A stretch of DNA of 46,610 bases from Pigoraptor vietnamica. Lineage: Eukaryota > Opisthokonta > Filasterea. Positions 24,182 through 33,588 of the stretch are shown in pieces. Positions within the stretch are counted from its first letter, which is position 1. Each line of letters begins with the position of its first letter. A model generated the notes under the pieces. The model worked only from the letters and a program-made list of their open reading frames with translations, was not told the DNA's origin and searched no databases. Position numbers and translations under genes: made by a program. The stretch is from positions 1 through 46,610 of the forward strand of contig CALSCQ010001163.1 in NCBI GenBank assembly GCA_943704525.1, in the 5' to 3' direction.

Positions 24182-24263
24182 TCACACAAGTGCGATGTGA
24201 GTTTATTCAGAGAAACCGTCTCTCGCTACCCTTCGATAACAGCGCAGAGAGACAGCGGGCAAA
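23989..24263. promoter_or_regulatory. Divergent intergenic region with a (CA)n microsatellite
   Basis: The start codons of lunapark (-) and the unrecognised gene (+) face away from each other across 275 bases, so both promoters must lie here. The centre is a nearly pure (CA)n run of about 30 repeats at 24118-24178. I see no TATA box. Confidence 0.6.
24118..24178. repeat. (CA)n microsatellite
   Basis: Almost perfect dinucleotide CA run between two divergent start codons. It is the cleanest and longest uninterrupted one in the window. Confidence 0.97.
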
Positions 24264-25692
24264 ATGGGCGACCGAGGGTGCGTGGTTTCAACGGAGTGCG
24301 CGCGTCCTCGTCCACGCGCCGCAACTCACCTCGTTTCCACCTGCGCAAACCTCACTCGCTTGCTTTGCTGCTAACGAAAAGCGCCGCCTGTGCAGCGCCC
24401 GCGAGGTGCACGCCGAGGACGACGTGGAGCGCGAGAACACGGCGCGTGCGCGGTATCACCCCTCCGCCGCGCGCCCGGTGGCTGCGGACGTCCGAGACAA
24501 GGTGGGCAGTTCACTCGCTTCTCTCTAAAACGGCATTCCATCTCTTTAGTATTCACGTCATACATACATGCGCTAATACACGCACGCCGTGCACACACAC
24601 TGCAACAGTCGCGCATCGGGCGGCCTCCTCCTCGCTGGAGCGTGGCGGCGCCTGCCGTTCCCGTCGTCGAAGTGGCACTGAGCGCGGACCCGTCGTCCAC
24701 GACAGATAGCGCGTCTGAGCCGCCCCAAGCACACGCACGCGACGACAGTGAGGACGAGGGCGTGATGCGCCGGCTAGTGCACCGGTACTCGTGTCTCGCG
24801 TGGTCCCACTTGAATGAGGTGCATTTGCCCTAACGACCGAGCCACAGGTTCCGCTATGGGGAGCCGAGGCCGCCACACCGCCGCACGCGCACGTTTGAGT
24901 GGATCGACGACGACGGCGACGGCAAACTGCGCGACGGACTGGCTGCTGCGGCCGCAAAGACTGATGCACGCGCCGATGCACTGCTGGAGAGGTTGGTGAA
25001 GGATAACGGCTTGTGTGAACCTCCCTTATTGCCGACAAGCGCGCCTGACTATGATTACGACACACGCAGCGCGGGGGACGCTCTCGCGCGGCTTCACGCG
25101 TCGCAGCGACAATCGCCGCGGAAAGTCCGACGGCACTCCGCTGGAGAGACGCGACGCGACAACGCCCATGTCACCGCACCAAAGCACACAACAGAAGATG
25201 TCCTGCAGCGCTGGCGGAACGAGCGACGGGCGCGAATGGCCGCAGCACACGCCGCCACGGGCGAGGAGAGGGTTGATACGAGGGTAGAGACACCGGCTGC
25301 CGAGGCGACGACGGCCGCGGCTGAAACTGTTGATGGTCCTTGTGGAGCATCAGCACCCGCCGCGCACGCGCATGCAACGGCGTGCGACTGCGTGCACCGA
25401 CTGCCGTGCCGATGCCCGGTGTGCGCGCTCACGGCCGGCGACATTGTCGAGTGCCTGGTCGACAAGGCATGTATCCGCGCTGAATGCGCCCACAGCTCTC
25501 ATCACGACATTGCTAACGCACGTCGCCCGGGTGCAGGCTGCGCGGGCAACGGGCGGGTGGGTCCCTGCGACCGCCGCACAGCAGCGCGAGAGTAAGGAGG
25601 CGTATGGACCGTACGACGTTGACTGCGAGGGCGATCCCATGGCGACAGAGCTGCTCGACCGCCTGCGACACTATCGTGGCCAGTTGTGGTGA
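24264..25692 (+). CDS. Unrecognised protein with acidic, basic and Cys-rich segments
   Basis: Five exons: 24264-24277, 24396-24501, 24609-24784, 24848-25466, 25537-25692; 356 residues. The first exon is only 14 bases (MGDRG) and was chosen because it gives the phase-2 junction that the second exon needs. The last intron (25467-25536) has GC-AG ends. The protein is polar and probably largely disordered. It has an acidic Ser-rich patch (about 85-95), a TFEWIDDDGDGKL stretch, a Trp-Arg motif (EDVLQRWRNERRARM), a short Cys cluster (CDCVHRLPCRCPVC, about 280-293) and a C-terminus that looks constrained (EAYGPYDVDCEGDP to the final LRHYRGQLW). I do not recognise the family. The layout faintly recalls small centrosomal or ciliary proteins, but that is a guess. 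A strong donor-like GTGAGT overlaps the stop codon, so the 3' end is the least certain part. Confidence 0.65.
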
Positions 25693-25847
25693 GTGGGACG
25701 CACGTGATCTGTCGACAGAAATGCTGTGCTGACGCCGAGCACCCTCGCAAGCATACTCGACTGCGTAATCGAGCGCGCCCGGCAAGCACAGAGCACCCGC
25801 GCGTGACGAGAGTCGAGACGTGTGACGAGTGACGGTCATCCCTTGCT

Positions 25848-28000
25848 TCATGGGTCGACTCGCGTGAGACAAACGGGGCACGTCGCGCGCTGGCCCAGCC
25901 ACGGGTCAATGCAAGCGACGTGGTACCTGCGGCGAAGGGAGAAGGGATTCAACTGACGTGACAGGCGCAACGTACGTAAGCACACAGTCAGACGCACCTG
26001 TGAATGCAGGGAAGAATGCGGAGCTGCTCCCCGACCTGTGAAAGCAACACGATCGTCAGTAACCCGGTCGAGACATTCACCCTCAAGCCACCCCAAGTGA
26101 GATCCGCACGAACCCACCTCATACTCGCAGCGGCACACCTGGCACTCCTCGCCCGGGGGGCTTCCGTGGTACGTCGTCACCGGCAGCATCGCAATCGTCG
26201 CCATCGACGCGCTTTGACGCCGAAAACCCTGCGCCGCGCGAGCCATGCGGAGGGCCGTCGCGCGCGCACCGAGGGCACCCGGCAGAGACATCCGCCGCAG
26301 CGCCGACGGACTGGCAGTGGGCGACACATCCGCGCCAACGGCGAATGCCGCCTGGAGCCCACGGGCCAATTCCTCGTCGGCGCGCAAGCGCTCGGCAGCT
26401 GCGACGGCAGCCTGCGCGGCGCCATCTGGGGGAATGTGGGCGGCGCTTGCGGCGCGACTGGCCCGCAGCTCTTCGTCAAATTGGCGCTGCAGCTCGCGTG
26501 CGAGGGCCTCATCGGGATCCTGCGCCTGCGCAACGATCATCGCCGACGCCTGCGCACTCGCAACGAGCTGACGTGCCTCTTCCGCACGCGCCTCGACGTC
26601 AAACGCCGCCTGCAACGCGCGCGCGAGCGCCGCGTCGTCGTCAACGGGCGCCGCAGCGGCAGCAACCCAGTTCTCTGCGGCTGCAGCATCCGGTTGCACG
26701 TGGCACGCCGAATTTGACGCCATTCCCGCAAACTCTGGCAACGGCGACGATGCCGCAGAGGTATCGTCGCTCTCCTTCTCCACCGGTTCAAATTCGAGGA
26801 CGATCTTATACGACACGGCGGTCGTGCGCAGGTCGTCCGCCTCGCGCGCGGGCACCGCCATCGAGGGCGCGAGGGGGTCTACGAGCACCGTGTGGAACGC
26901 AACGCTGCACACCGGCTGTCCCGCACCGCCACCAGCGGCCGAGGCATACAGGCGCAAGAGGTGGTCGCCGCGCACCGGCGCACCCACTTCAAAGGTCACG
27001 GACACGACGGCGCTTCCGTCGCCCGCGGCCGATTGCACGCGCACGCCCTGCGGTGCCGCAATGCTCGAGTACACGACGGCACCGGCGCCCAGCACGAGCG
27101 CGATTGGACGTCGGCCGAGCGGGACGGTGCCCTCCGGCGGCGCGGTGAGTGCGATGCGGCGCAGCACGTACGGGGGCGCGTCGGCCTCGCGAAGGGGCGC
27201 GTCTCGCCCGCACCGCCGGAGCAGCGCCGCCCAGTGCTCGAGGAAGCGCAGCTGCACGCCAAGCACACGTTCGTCGGCGCCGTGTGAGTGCTGACCGCGC
27301 TCATCTGCCGGCCGCCGCAGGGCCTCCGCGCGGAAGAACCCCGCGAGTTCAGCGCCCTCTGTCGGCTGCAGAAAGCCGCAGAAGGCGAGGAGGCACGACG
27401 TCACGAGGGCGGCGAGGCGCGGCGGGGCGCACACGACGACCACGTTGCGCGCATCTGCGGCCAGCCACGACTGCGCCGAGCGGCACATGGCAACGAGGGC
27501 GTCGAGCGAGGGCGTGGGGCCGTCCGGCAGCTGCGCGTGGCGTGTGGCGCGAAAGTCGACGACGGCATCCCCGAATCGGCTGTTGCCGAGTGCGACGCCG
27601 CTCATGTTGTGCACCATAAAGTGACCCGCGTGACGTTCTGAAAGCGCTCGCACGACTCCCGCAGCCTACGAGAGACAGTGTTCGAAAACGTTGAGAACGG
27701 ATAACACAAGCAAAAAACAATAGCTGAGAACACACACACACATAAACAGAAAAAGGAGCAAAAAAGCGCCCAAATGATCAGCAGCAAACACGGCAGCATA
27801 CGATGCGCGGGGCTCACCCCGTGCGAGGCGCTGCGCCTGAGAAAGCGCTCCTTTGGTTCGTCTGCCTGCGACGCCCACCCCGACGCCGACGGGGGAAGGG
27901 TCAGCACAATCACGGCCTCCGTCACGTGGTGGAGGTGCGGGGACGCCCCACAACAGCGCCCCCGCAGGCGCGCAAGCACCCGCTGCTTGAGCGACGACAT
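25848..28000 (-). CDS. Auxilin/GAK-type PTEN-like pseudophosphatase + C2 + ubiquitin-binding helices + RING-H2 (putative E3 ligase)
   Basis: Four exons (minus): 28000-27818, 27665-26118, 26035-25998, 25926-25848; 615 residues. Residues about 28-215 follow the PTEN-like domain of GAK/auxilin: VIVLTLPP, then LSERHAGHFMVHNMSG, then NVVVVCAPPRLAALV where the phosphatase HCxxGxxR loop should be. Cys140 is kept, but the preceding His is Val and the catalytic Arg position is Ala, so it is probably a dead phosphatase. A C2-like beta region follows (about 226-355). Three helices of LARxLQxxF type (about 403-416, 444-458, 490-503) look like MIU/UIM ubiquitin-binding motifs. The C-terminus is a complete C3H2C3 RING: Cys569, Cys572, Cys587, His589, His592, Cys595, Cys606, Cys609. 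Expected activity is E3 ubiquitin ligation, perhaps at a membrane because PTEN-C2 modules bind lipid. I see neither the J domain nor the kinase domain of GAK. Confidence 0.85.
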
Positions 28001-28373
28001 GCCAATCAAGTGCGCTCTCGCTGCAAGAAGTGAGAAAAAAACGGGCCTGTCGCGGCGGAGGGGGCTGTTAAGTAGCCATCGGATGGCGGAGTCACGCACG
28101 GCACGCGCGGCGCTCGGCGTCCAGTGGGAGGAGCGAAGGGGGTGTCTGGAATGCGCGTGGACGGCGGTCGCGTCGCAAGCATGCCGTGCGTGCGTGTGGC
28201 TGAGGCCTTGTACTATACCTGCTTGGCCTTGACGCCAGCAAGATTCTGGTGACGCCATCACGTGAGTGTGAGTAACACCCGGCACGTGCCACGCAAACCA
28301 ACGAAAAGGTGTTCCTGACGGCCGTTCGTTTCCCTTCTCTTCACTCTCCGCGCGCACTCCGGCTGCAGCTAGC
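28001..28373. promoter_or_regulatory. Divergent promoter region, RING gene / GLRX3
   Basis: 373 bases between two divergent start codons. CACGTG occurs at 28259-28264 and 28283-28288. No TATA box or structured RNA is evident. Confidence 0.5.
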
Positions 28374-29328
28374 ATGGCGCTTGTGGAACTTGCGTCGGAG
28401 GCGCAGTTGGCGTCCCTGGGGGGGCTGGTCGTCGCGCACTTTGGGGCCGTGTGGTGTGAGCCGTGCGCGCAGGTCGACGATGTCCTCCGCGACCTCGCCG
28501 CACAGCACCCGTCCGCGGCGTTTCTGAAGGCATGTTGTGCGTGCAGTGTATGTTGTGTTGTTGCGCCTTGCGCAGTGCGTGTGCAGTGCGTGTGCAGTGC
28601 GTGTGCAGTGCGTGTGCAGTGCATGTTCGAACGTTGCACTGACTCTCATCGTGCGCAGATTGAGGCGGAGAACTTCCCCGCCATTTCGGAGAAGTATGGC
28701 ATTGCCGCAGTCCCCACGGTGGTCTTCATCAAGGTTCGTCGTTGCGTCGCATGCGTACGTCTCGTGCACATTTCTGAGCGATTTGTTTGTGCGCAGGGAG
28801 GCCAAGCGATTGACCGCGTAGACGGAGTAAACATTCCCGCGATTGCGAAAAAGGTTGCCGAGCACGCGGCTGCGGCTGCGGCTGCACCCCCAGCGAGCGC
28901 TTCGGCACCCGCGGCGGACTCGAAGGAGGCGCTGAAGGAGCGGCTGCGTTCGCTGACGACCGCCGCGCGCGTGATGCTGTTCATGAAGGGGACGCCCGAC
29001 GCGCCGCGGTGCGGGTTCAGCCGGCAGATTGTGGACCTCCTCAAGCAGAACAAGGCCGACTTCAGCGCTTTTGACATTCTCACCGACGACGAAGTGCGGC
29101 AGGGTAAGTGCCCGTGTGCGTCCGCTGTGCATCTCGACTCCGTTGAGTGCTCTGAGGCACGTGAAGATTTCACTAAATTTCGTGCCTTGCGCAGGGCTGA
29201 AGGAGTTCTCCAACTGGCCAACGTACCCGCAGCTGTACGTGGATGGCGAGCTCGTGGGCGGCCTCGACATTGTGCGCGAGCTGGCGACAAGCGGGGAGCT
29301 TGCGGGGATCCTCGGAGGCAGCAGCTAG
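28374..29328 (+). CDS. GLRX3: Thioredoxin-monothiol glutaredoxin (PICOT / Grx3 family)
   Basis: Four exons: 28374-28529, 28659-28733, 28797-29103, 29195-29328; 223 residues. The N-terminal thioredoxin-like domain (1-100) has an intact-looking WCEPC site (Cys28, Cys31), whereas animal PICOT proteins have mostly lost the first Cys. After an Ala/Pro-rich linker comes one monothiol glutaredoxin domain with CGFS (Cys149), [12 protein letters not shown] and [20 protein letters not shown]. Family members bind a [2Fe-2S] cluster with glutathione and BolA-type partners and traffic iron-sulfur clusters in the cytosol and nucleus. There is a single Grx domain, as in yeast Grx3/4. Intron 1 (28530-28658) has GC-AG ends and contains an 11-base tandem repeat at about 28573-28621. 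The stop codon is 54 bases from the convergent RPT3 stop. Confidence 0.95.
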
Positions 29329-29382
29329 CGCGCGCGCGGGTGCTCGAGTGAAAATGTGATGCCTTTATGCACGGCACGCGCC

Positions 29383-31219
29383 TCACTTGTAGAACTCGTG
29401 CTCCGTCTCGTTCTTGCGGACGTTGTTCTTGTAGCCCTTCTCAAAGTCCTTGGCGAGGACGACGTAGCGGTTCTTGCGCACCGCCTGCATGCCGGCCTCC
29501 TGGCAGATGGCCGCGATCTCGGCGCCGCTGATCTTGTCTGGCCGCGACACGACTGAGGGGGATGACGGGGGCGTTCAGCAGTGAATGGGGAATGGACAGT
29601 GGGCGACACGTGTATGCATGTCATCTAATGTGCATTGGGTGGGGATGTGAGTCACTCAGAGAGGAGGACGGCGCAGGACGCAACGGCGCCACTCACAGTC
29701 CTCCAGATCGACCTCGTCGGCGAGGTTCATCTTGGCGGTAACAGTCGAGAAGATGAGGCGCTTCTGGCGGCGGTCCGGCAGCGGAAACTCAATCTTGCGA
29801 TCGAGGCGTCCAGGGCGGAGGAGGGCGGGATCGAGCGTGTCCGCTCGGTTGGTCGCCATGATCACCTGAGCGCACGTGACAGTGTGCGCATCAGCACACG
29901 TCGCAGAGTGGCGCATACAGTTGAAGTGCCAACACACACATGCACACACAGCGCATGGTCGCCGATTCCAAGTCGAAACAGTCCCGCACTGCAGACCATC
30001 TCCGTGTCCGCCACTCACCTTGACGTTCACGTTTTGGTCAAAGCCGTCCATCTGATTGAGCAGCTCGAGGAGGATGCGCTGCACTTCGCGGTCGGCGCCC
30101 GTCTGCGCGTCAAAGCGCTTCGTGGCAATGGCGTCGATTTCGTCGATGAAAATGATCGCGGGCGCGTTCTCCTTCGCCAGGCGAAAGACGTCGCGGACCA
30201 TTCGCGGGCCCTCACCGAGGTACTTTTGCACAAACTCAGAGCCAACCACGCGGATGAACGACGCTGTTGTGTGGTGCGCGACCGCCTGCTCGCAACCAAC
30301 CAGTGAGCACGGAACCACAATGCCATTCCAGCACAGCCACCTAAAGTTTGACACAAACACGCACGTTTGGTACTGTAAATTTAAGCCCACACACCTTTGC
30401 AAGCATCGTCTTGCCTGTGCCCGGCGGCCCATACATCAGCACGCCGCGCGGGGGGTCGATGCCAATCTGCTTGTAGAGCTCGTGGTGGGTGAGGGGCAGC
30501 TCAACGGCCTCGCGCATCTCCTGCTTCTGGATGTCCATGCCGCCAATGTCCGCGTACGACACGTCGGGCCGCTCGTCCGCGCCCATCATCGAAATGCTGC
30601 TGTCGGCCTCCGGCGGCAACACGTCCACGAGCGCATTCGAGTGCTGCGCCGCCGCTTCAATAAGCACGCACGCAGACATTACGCACGCAGACATTACGCG
30701 GCAACCGTTGCACGCAAACAGTCAAGAATGGAGGAACCGTTGCTCGCACCCACTCTCATCGCACACACACACAGCCGAGCGGACAAGAGACGCACCTTGT
30801 GGAGCGCGACAGAGGCGCTCGGCTTGAGCAGCTCGCGGTCGATGGTGCTCAGGATGCGCACGTAGTAGTTGCTGCCGGTGGTCGACCCCACAATGCCCGT
30901 ATTCTGGTCGATCGCCTCCAAGAACTGCCCGATGACAAGCGGGACGGACTGGATGCGCTTGACTTCCTCCTGCGCGCGGAGGAACTCGCGCCGCAGGTTG
31001 CGCTGCTCGTCCTTGATGTAATCCTCCTGAATGTCAATGAACTCCAACTGCCGCTGCAGTCGCTTCAGCACGGCGTAGAGGTCGTCGTCGCTCGCCGCCT
31101 CCAGGTCCAAAGGCACGGGCGCCTCCTGCGAACCAAGTGTGAGTGACGACGACGGGTGCGTCATCCAAAAACAGACACAGACAACGCACCCTCACAGCCA
31201 CGGCCACGTCTCCGTCCAT
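29383..31219 (-). CDS. RPT3: 26S proteasome regulatory subunit RPT3 (AAA ATPase, PSMC4)
   Basis: Six exons (minus): 31219-31190, 31125-30796, 30643-30395, 30285-30019, 29865-29697, 29552-29383; 404 residues. The short first exon has two possible phase-0 donors two codons apart. A coiled coil and OB segment ([37 protein letters not shown]) precede the AAA domain. That domain shows Walker A GPPGTGKT, Walker B IIFIDEID, the second region of homology ([20 protein letters not shown]) and the lid. The last residues, EHEFYK, include the HbYX-type tail (F-Y-K) that docks into the 20S alpha ring. It works in the hetero-hexameric base of the 19S particle, unfolding substrates. Strong identity to animal and fungal RPT3 throughout sets it apart from the other five RPT subunits. 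Confidence 0.98.
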
Positions 31220-31660
31220 GGTGACGCCAGAACAAGATCAACCCGGGAGAATGAGATACCGGGGGGTTTGGTAGATAGAATAAGTAAAGGCACAGACGCA
31301 GAGGAAGCAGATTGCCAACTGTGCCCATTGGCCCGTTTGAAGAAGAAAGCAGTTTCCAACGGCAGACGATGACGCAACTGTGACGACATTAAACAAGTGG
31401 GACATATGTACTATATTTGGTACGGATCTTCATAAATTATGCATATATGTATATATATTTATTTTAAAGCTTTATATAGATAATAGAGTCGCATAATGAT
31501 ATAAAAGGAAATCAGATCCCTCGACATCCGATTGGTCCTTGGCCCCGTGATTCACGCTGTTGGAGCACGGATGCTTTCGTGGAACGGATGGGTCTAGAGG
31601 CGCTCAGATGCACGCGGCAAAGATGCAGAGTGGTGCAGTGTCGCAGGAACAGCGGAGAGA
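31220..31660. promoter_or_regulatory. Divergent promoter with AT-rich island, RPT3 / alpha-galactosidase
   Basis: 441 bases between divergent start codons. The stretch 31387-31513 is overwhelmingly A+T (ATATGTATATATATTTATTT and similar) in an otherwise GC-rich contig. It ends in a good TATA box at 31500-31507. No CACGTG is present here, unlike several other intergenic regions. Confidence 0.6.
31500..31507 (+). promoter_or_regulatory. TATA box for alpha-galactosidase
   Basis: TATAAAAG on the plus strand, 154 bases before the alpha-galactosidase ATG. It is the only canonical TATA box I found close upstream of a gene in the window. Its position assumes a leader of roughly 120 bases. Confidence 0.5.
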
Positions 31661-33564
31661 ATGCGCGCGGTGGTGTACGTGGCGGCGCTTGCAGCCGTCG
31701 TCGTGGGCGCTGCGGCCCTTCAGAACGGGCTCGGTCGTACGCCGCAGATGGGTGCGTGCTGCCCGCACTACGGCCTGCATGTAGTGCCTGCTACGGCTGA
31801 CTCACTGCCGGGACGCAGGTTTCAACACGTGGAACCATTTTGGCTGCGGCATCAACGAGCAGCTCATTCGCGACACGGCGGACATCATTGTCTCGAGCGG
31901 ACTTCGCGGTGTGTTCCCCTGCGCATCTGCATAAGGTTTTCCTGTACTTTGGTTGAGTTCAACTTTGTTTCCCTGGTCACGTAAACTGCCATGTGCGCCC
32001 CCTTCTTGCTCATTTTCACCCTGGCCTCGTGCATGCAGATGCCGGGTACACCTATGTGGTGAGTATGGAGTGTCCGTTGGGCACGCCTGCGTGGCTGCTA
32101 ATTCGTCCTTGAGCAGAACCTCGACGACTGCTGGCAGATTAGCCGCGACGCGAACAATGTCATCCAGGCGGACTCCACGGCCTTCCCCAGCGGCATCAAG
32201 GTCCTCGCGGACTACGGTGGGCGACGCTGCTGCTGCAAGCGCCGCGCGCACGCACACACCGAGTCTCACGCTGACATTGTGGCGCAGTGCACTCCAAGGG
32301 ACTGAAGTTTGGGCTCTATTCCGACGCGGGCTATAAGACGTGTGCCGGACGCCCGTGGGTGCCATGCATTTCCTCCGTCGTTGTTCCGCAATGCGTGTCC
32401 TGACCAATTTCCCCTCGCCATCCGCAGGGGCTCGCTTGGTTATGAGGACATTGATGCGCAGACATACGCGTCTTGGGTGCGTGCAATTGTCCCTCGCTGG
32501 ACTGTCCACTGGCCTCCGTCTAATGCGAGTGTCTCGCAGGGCGTTGACTATCTCAAGTACGACAACTGCAACGACGACAAGACGCCTCCCGAGAAGCGCT
32601 ACCCTGTCATGCGCGACGCCCTCAACAAGACGGGGCGCCCGATCTTCTTCTCGATGTGCGAGTGGTGGGTGTCAGTGGTTGCTTTCGCGTTCAGCCCTGA
32701 TGTTGTCTGGTTCAGTGGACACTTGTGTTTCGCTTCCGGCGCGCGTGTTGCGGTGCGCTGTTGCCGTGGTTTCGTGACGTGGCTTGGGCGCCAAATGACG
32801 CACGGATGGCAGGGGCGTCGATGACCCCGCCAAGTGGTCGTCGGTCGTCGGCAACAGCTGGCGCACCACCGGCGACATTGAGGACACGTGGAGCAGCATG
32901 ATTTCCCGCGCGGATCTCAACAACGCTTGGGCGGACTATGCCGGCCCTGGCTCGTGGAACGAGTGGGTGGTGTGCCGTGTGCTGCTGCACAGTCTCACTC
33001 TCTGTGCCACTCGCTGCTCACCGGGCGCCCTGCGCAGCCCCGACATGCTCGAGGTGGGCAACGGCGGCATGACGACGAGCGAGTACCGCACGCACTTTTC
33101 GCTCTGGTGCCTGATGAAGTCGCCGCTGCTCATTGGCTGCGACATCCGCAACATGTCCGCGGACACGCGCACCATCCTCATGAACCGCGAGGCCATTGCC
33201 ATCAACCAGGGCGAGTGCACTGCGGCGGTGTGTGTATTGGTTGTCGCCTCGCGCGAATCGCTAACGCCTGCAGTGCCCCACAGACGCGCTCGGTCGTCAG
33301 GGCAAGAAGGTCAACGTCTCCGGCAACCTCGAGGTGTGGGCCGGGCCCCTCGCCGATGGCTCGTTCGCCGTCGCGCTCGTCAACCGCGGCGATGCGCGCG
33401 CCTACATCACGGCGCAGTTCCAGGACATTGGCCTGGCGGCGGGCACGCCCGCGACCGTGCGCGACGTGTGGGCTCAGGCCGACCTTGGCAAGTTTGTTGG
33501 CGCGTTCGGGTCGTACGTCGACACGCACGACACGATCTTTGTTCGCGTGACCCCGGCCCACTAA
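31661..33564 (+). CDS. Secreted alpha-galactosidase (glycoside hydrolase family 27)
   Basis: Ten exons: 31661-31751, 31819-31908, 32039-32058, 32117-32216, 32288-32354, 32428-32476, 32540-32664, 32813-32962, 33038-33210, 33284-33564; 381 residues. The signal peptide ([17 protein letters not shown]) is followed at once by the family's opening [17 protein letters not shown]. Later landmarks are [21 protein letters not shown], the nucleophile motif YLKYDNC (Asp before Asn-Cys), FFSMCEWG, the GDIEDTW segment that carries the acid/base Asp in the family, and [17 protein letters not shown] small C-terminal beta domain ends the protein. It would release terminal alpha-linked galactose from glycans or glycolipids in a lysosome-like compartment or outside the cell. 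Exon 3 is a 20-base microexon. The last intron (33211-33283) has GC-AG ends, placed with certainty because it restores [12 protein letters not shown]. Confidence 0.96.
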
Positions 33565-33588
33565 AGCGGCGCGTGCTCTTGCACTGCG

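Noticed and set aside
25848-28000. Reading the N-terminal domain as an active tensin or PTEN phosphatase
   Set aside because: The HCxxGxxR loop lacks the His and the catalytic Arg, and the surrounding residues follow the GAK/auxilin pattern more closely than PTEN or tensin.
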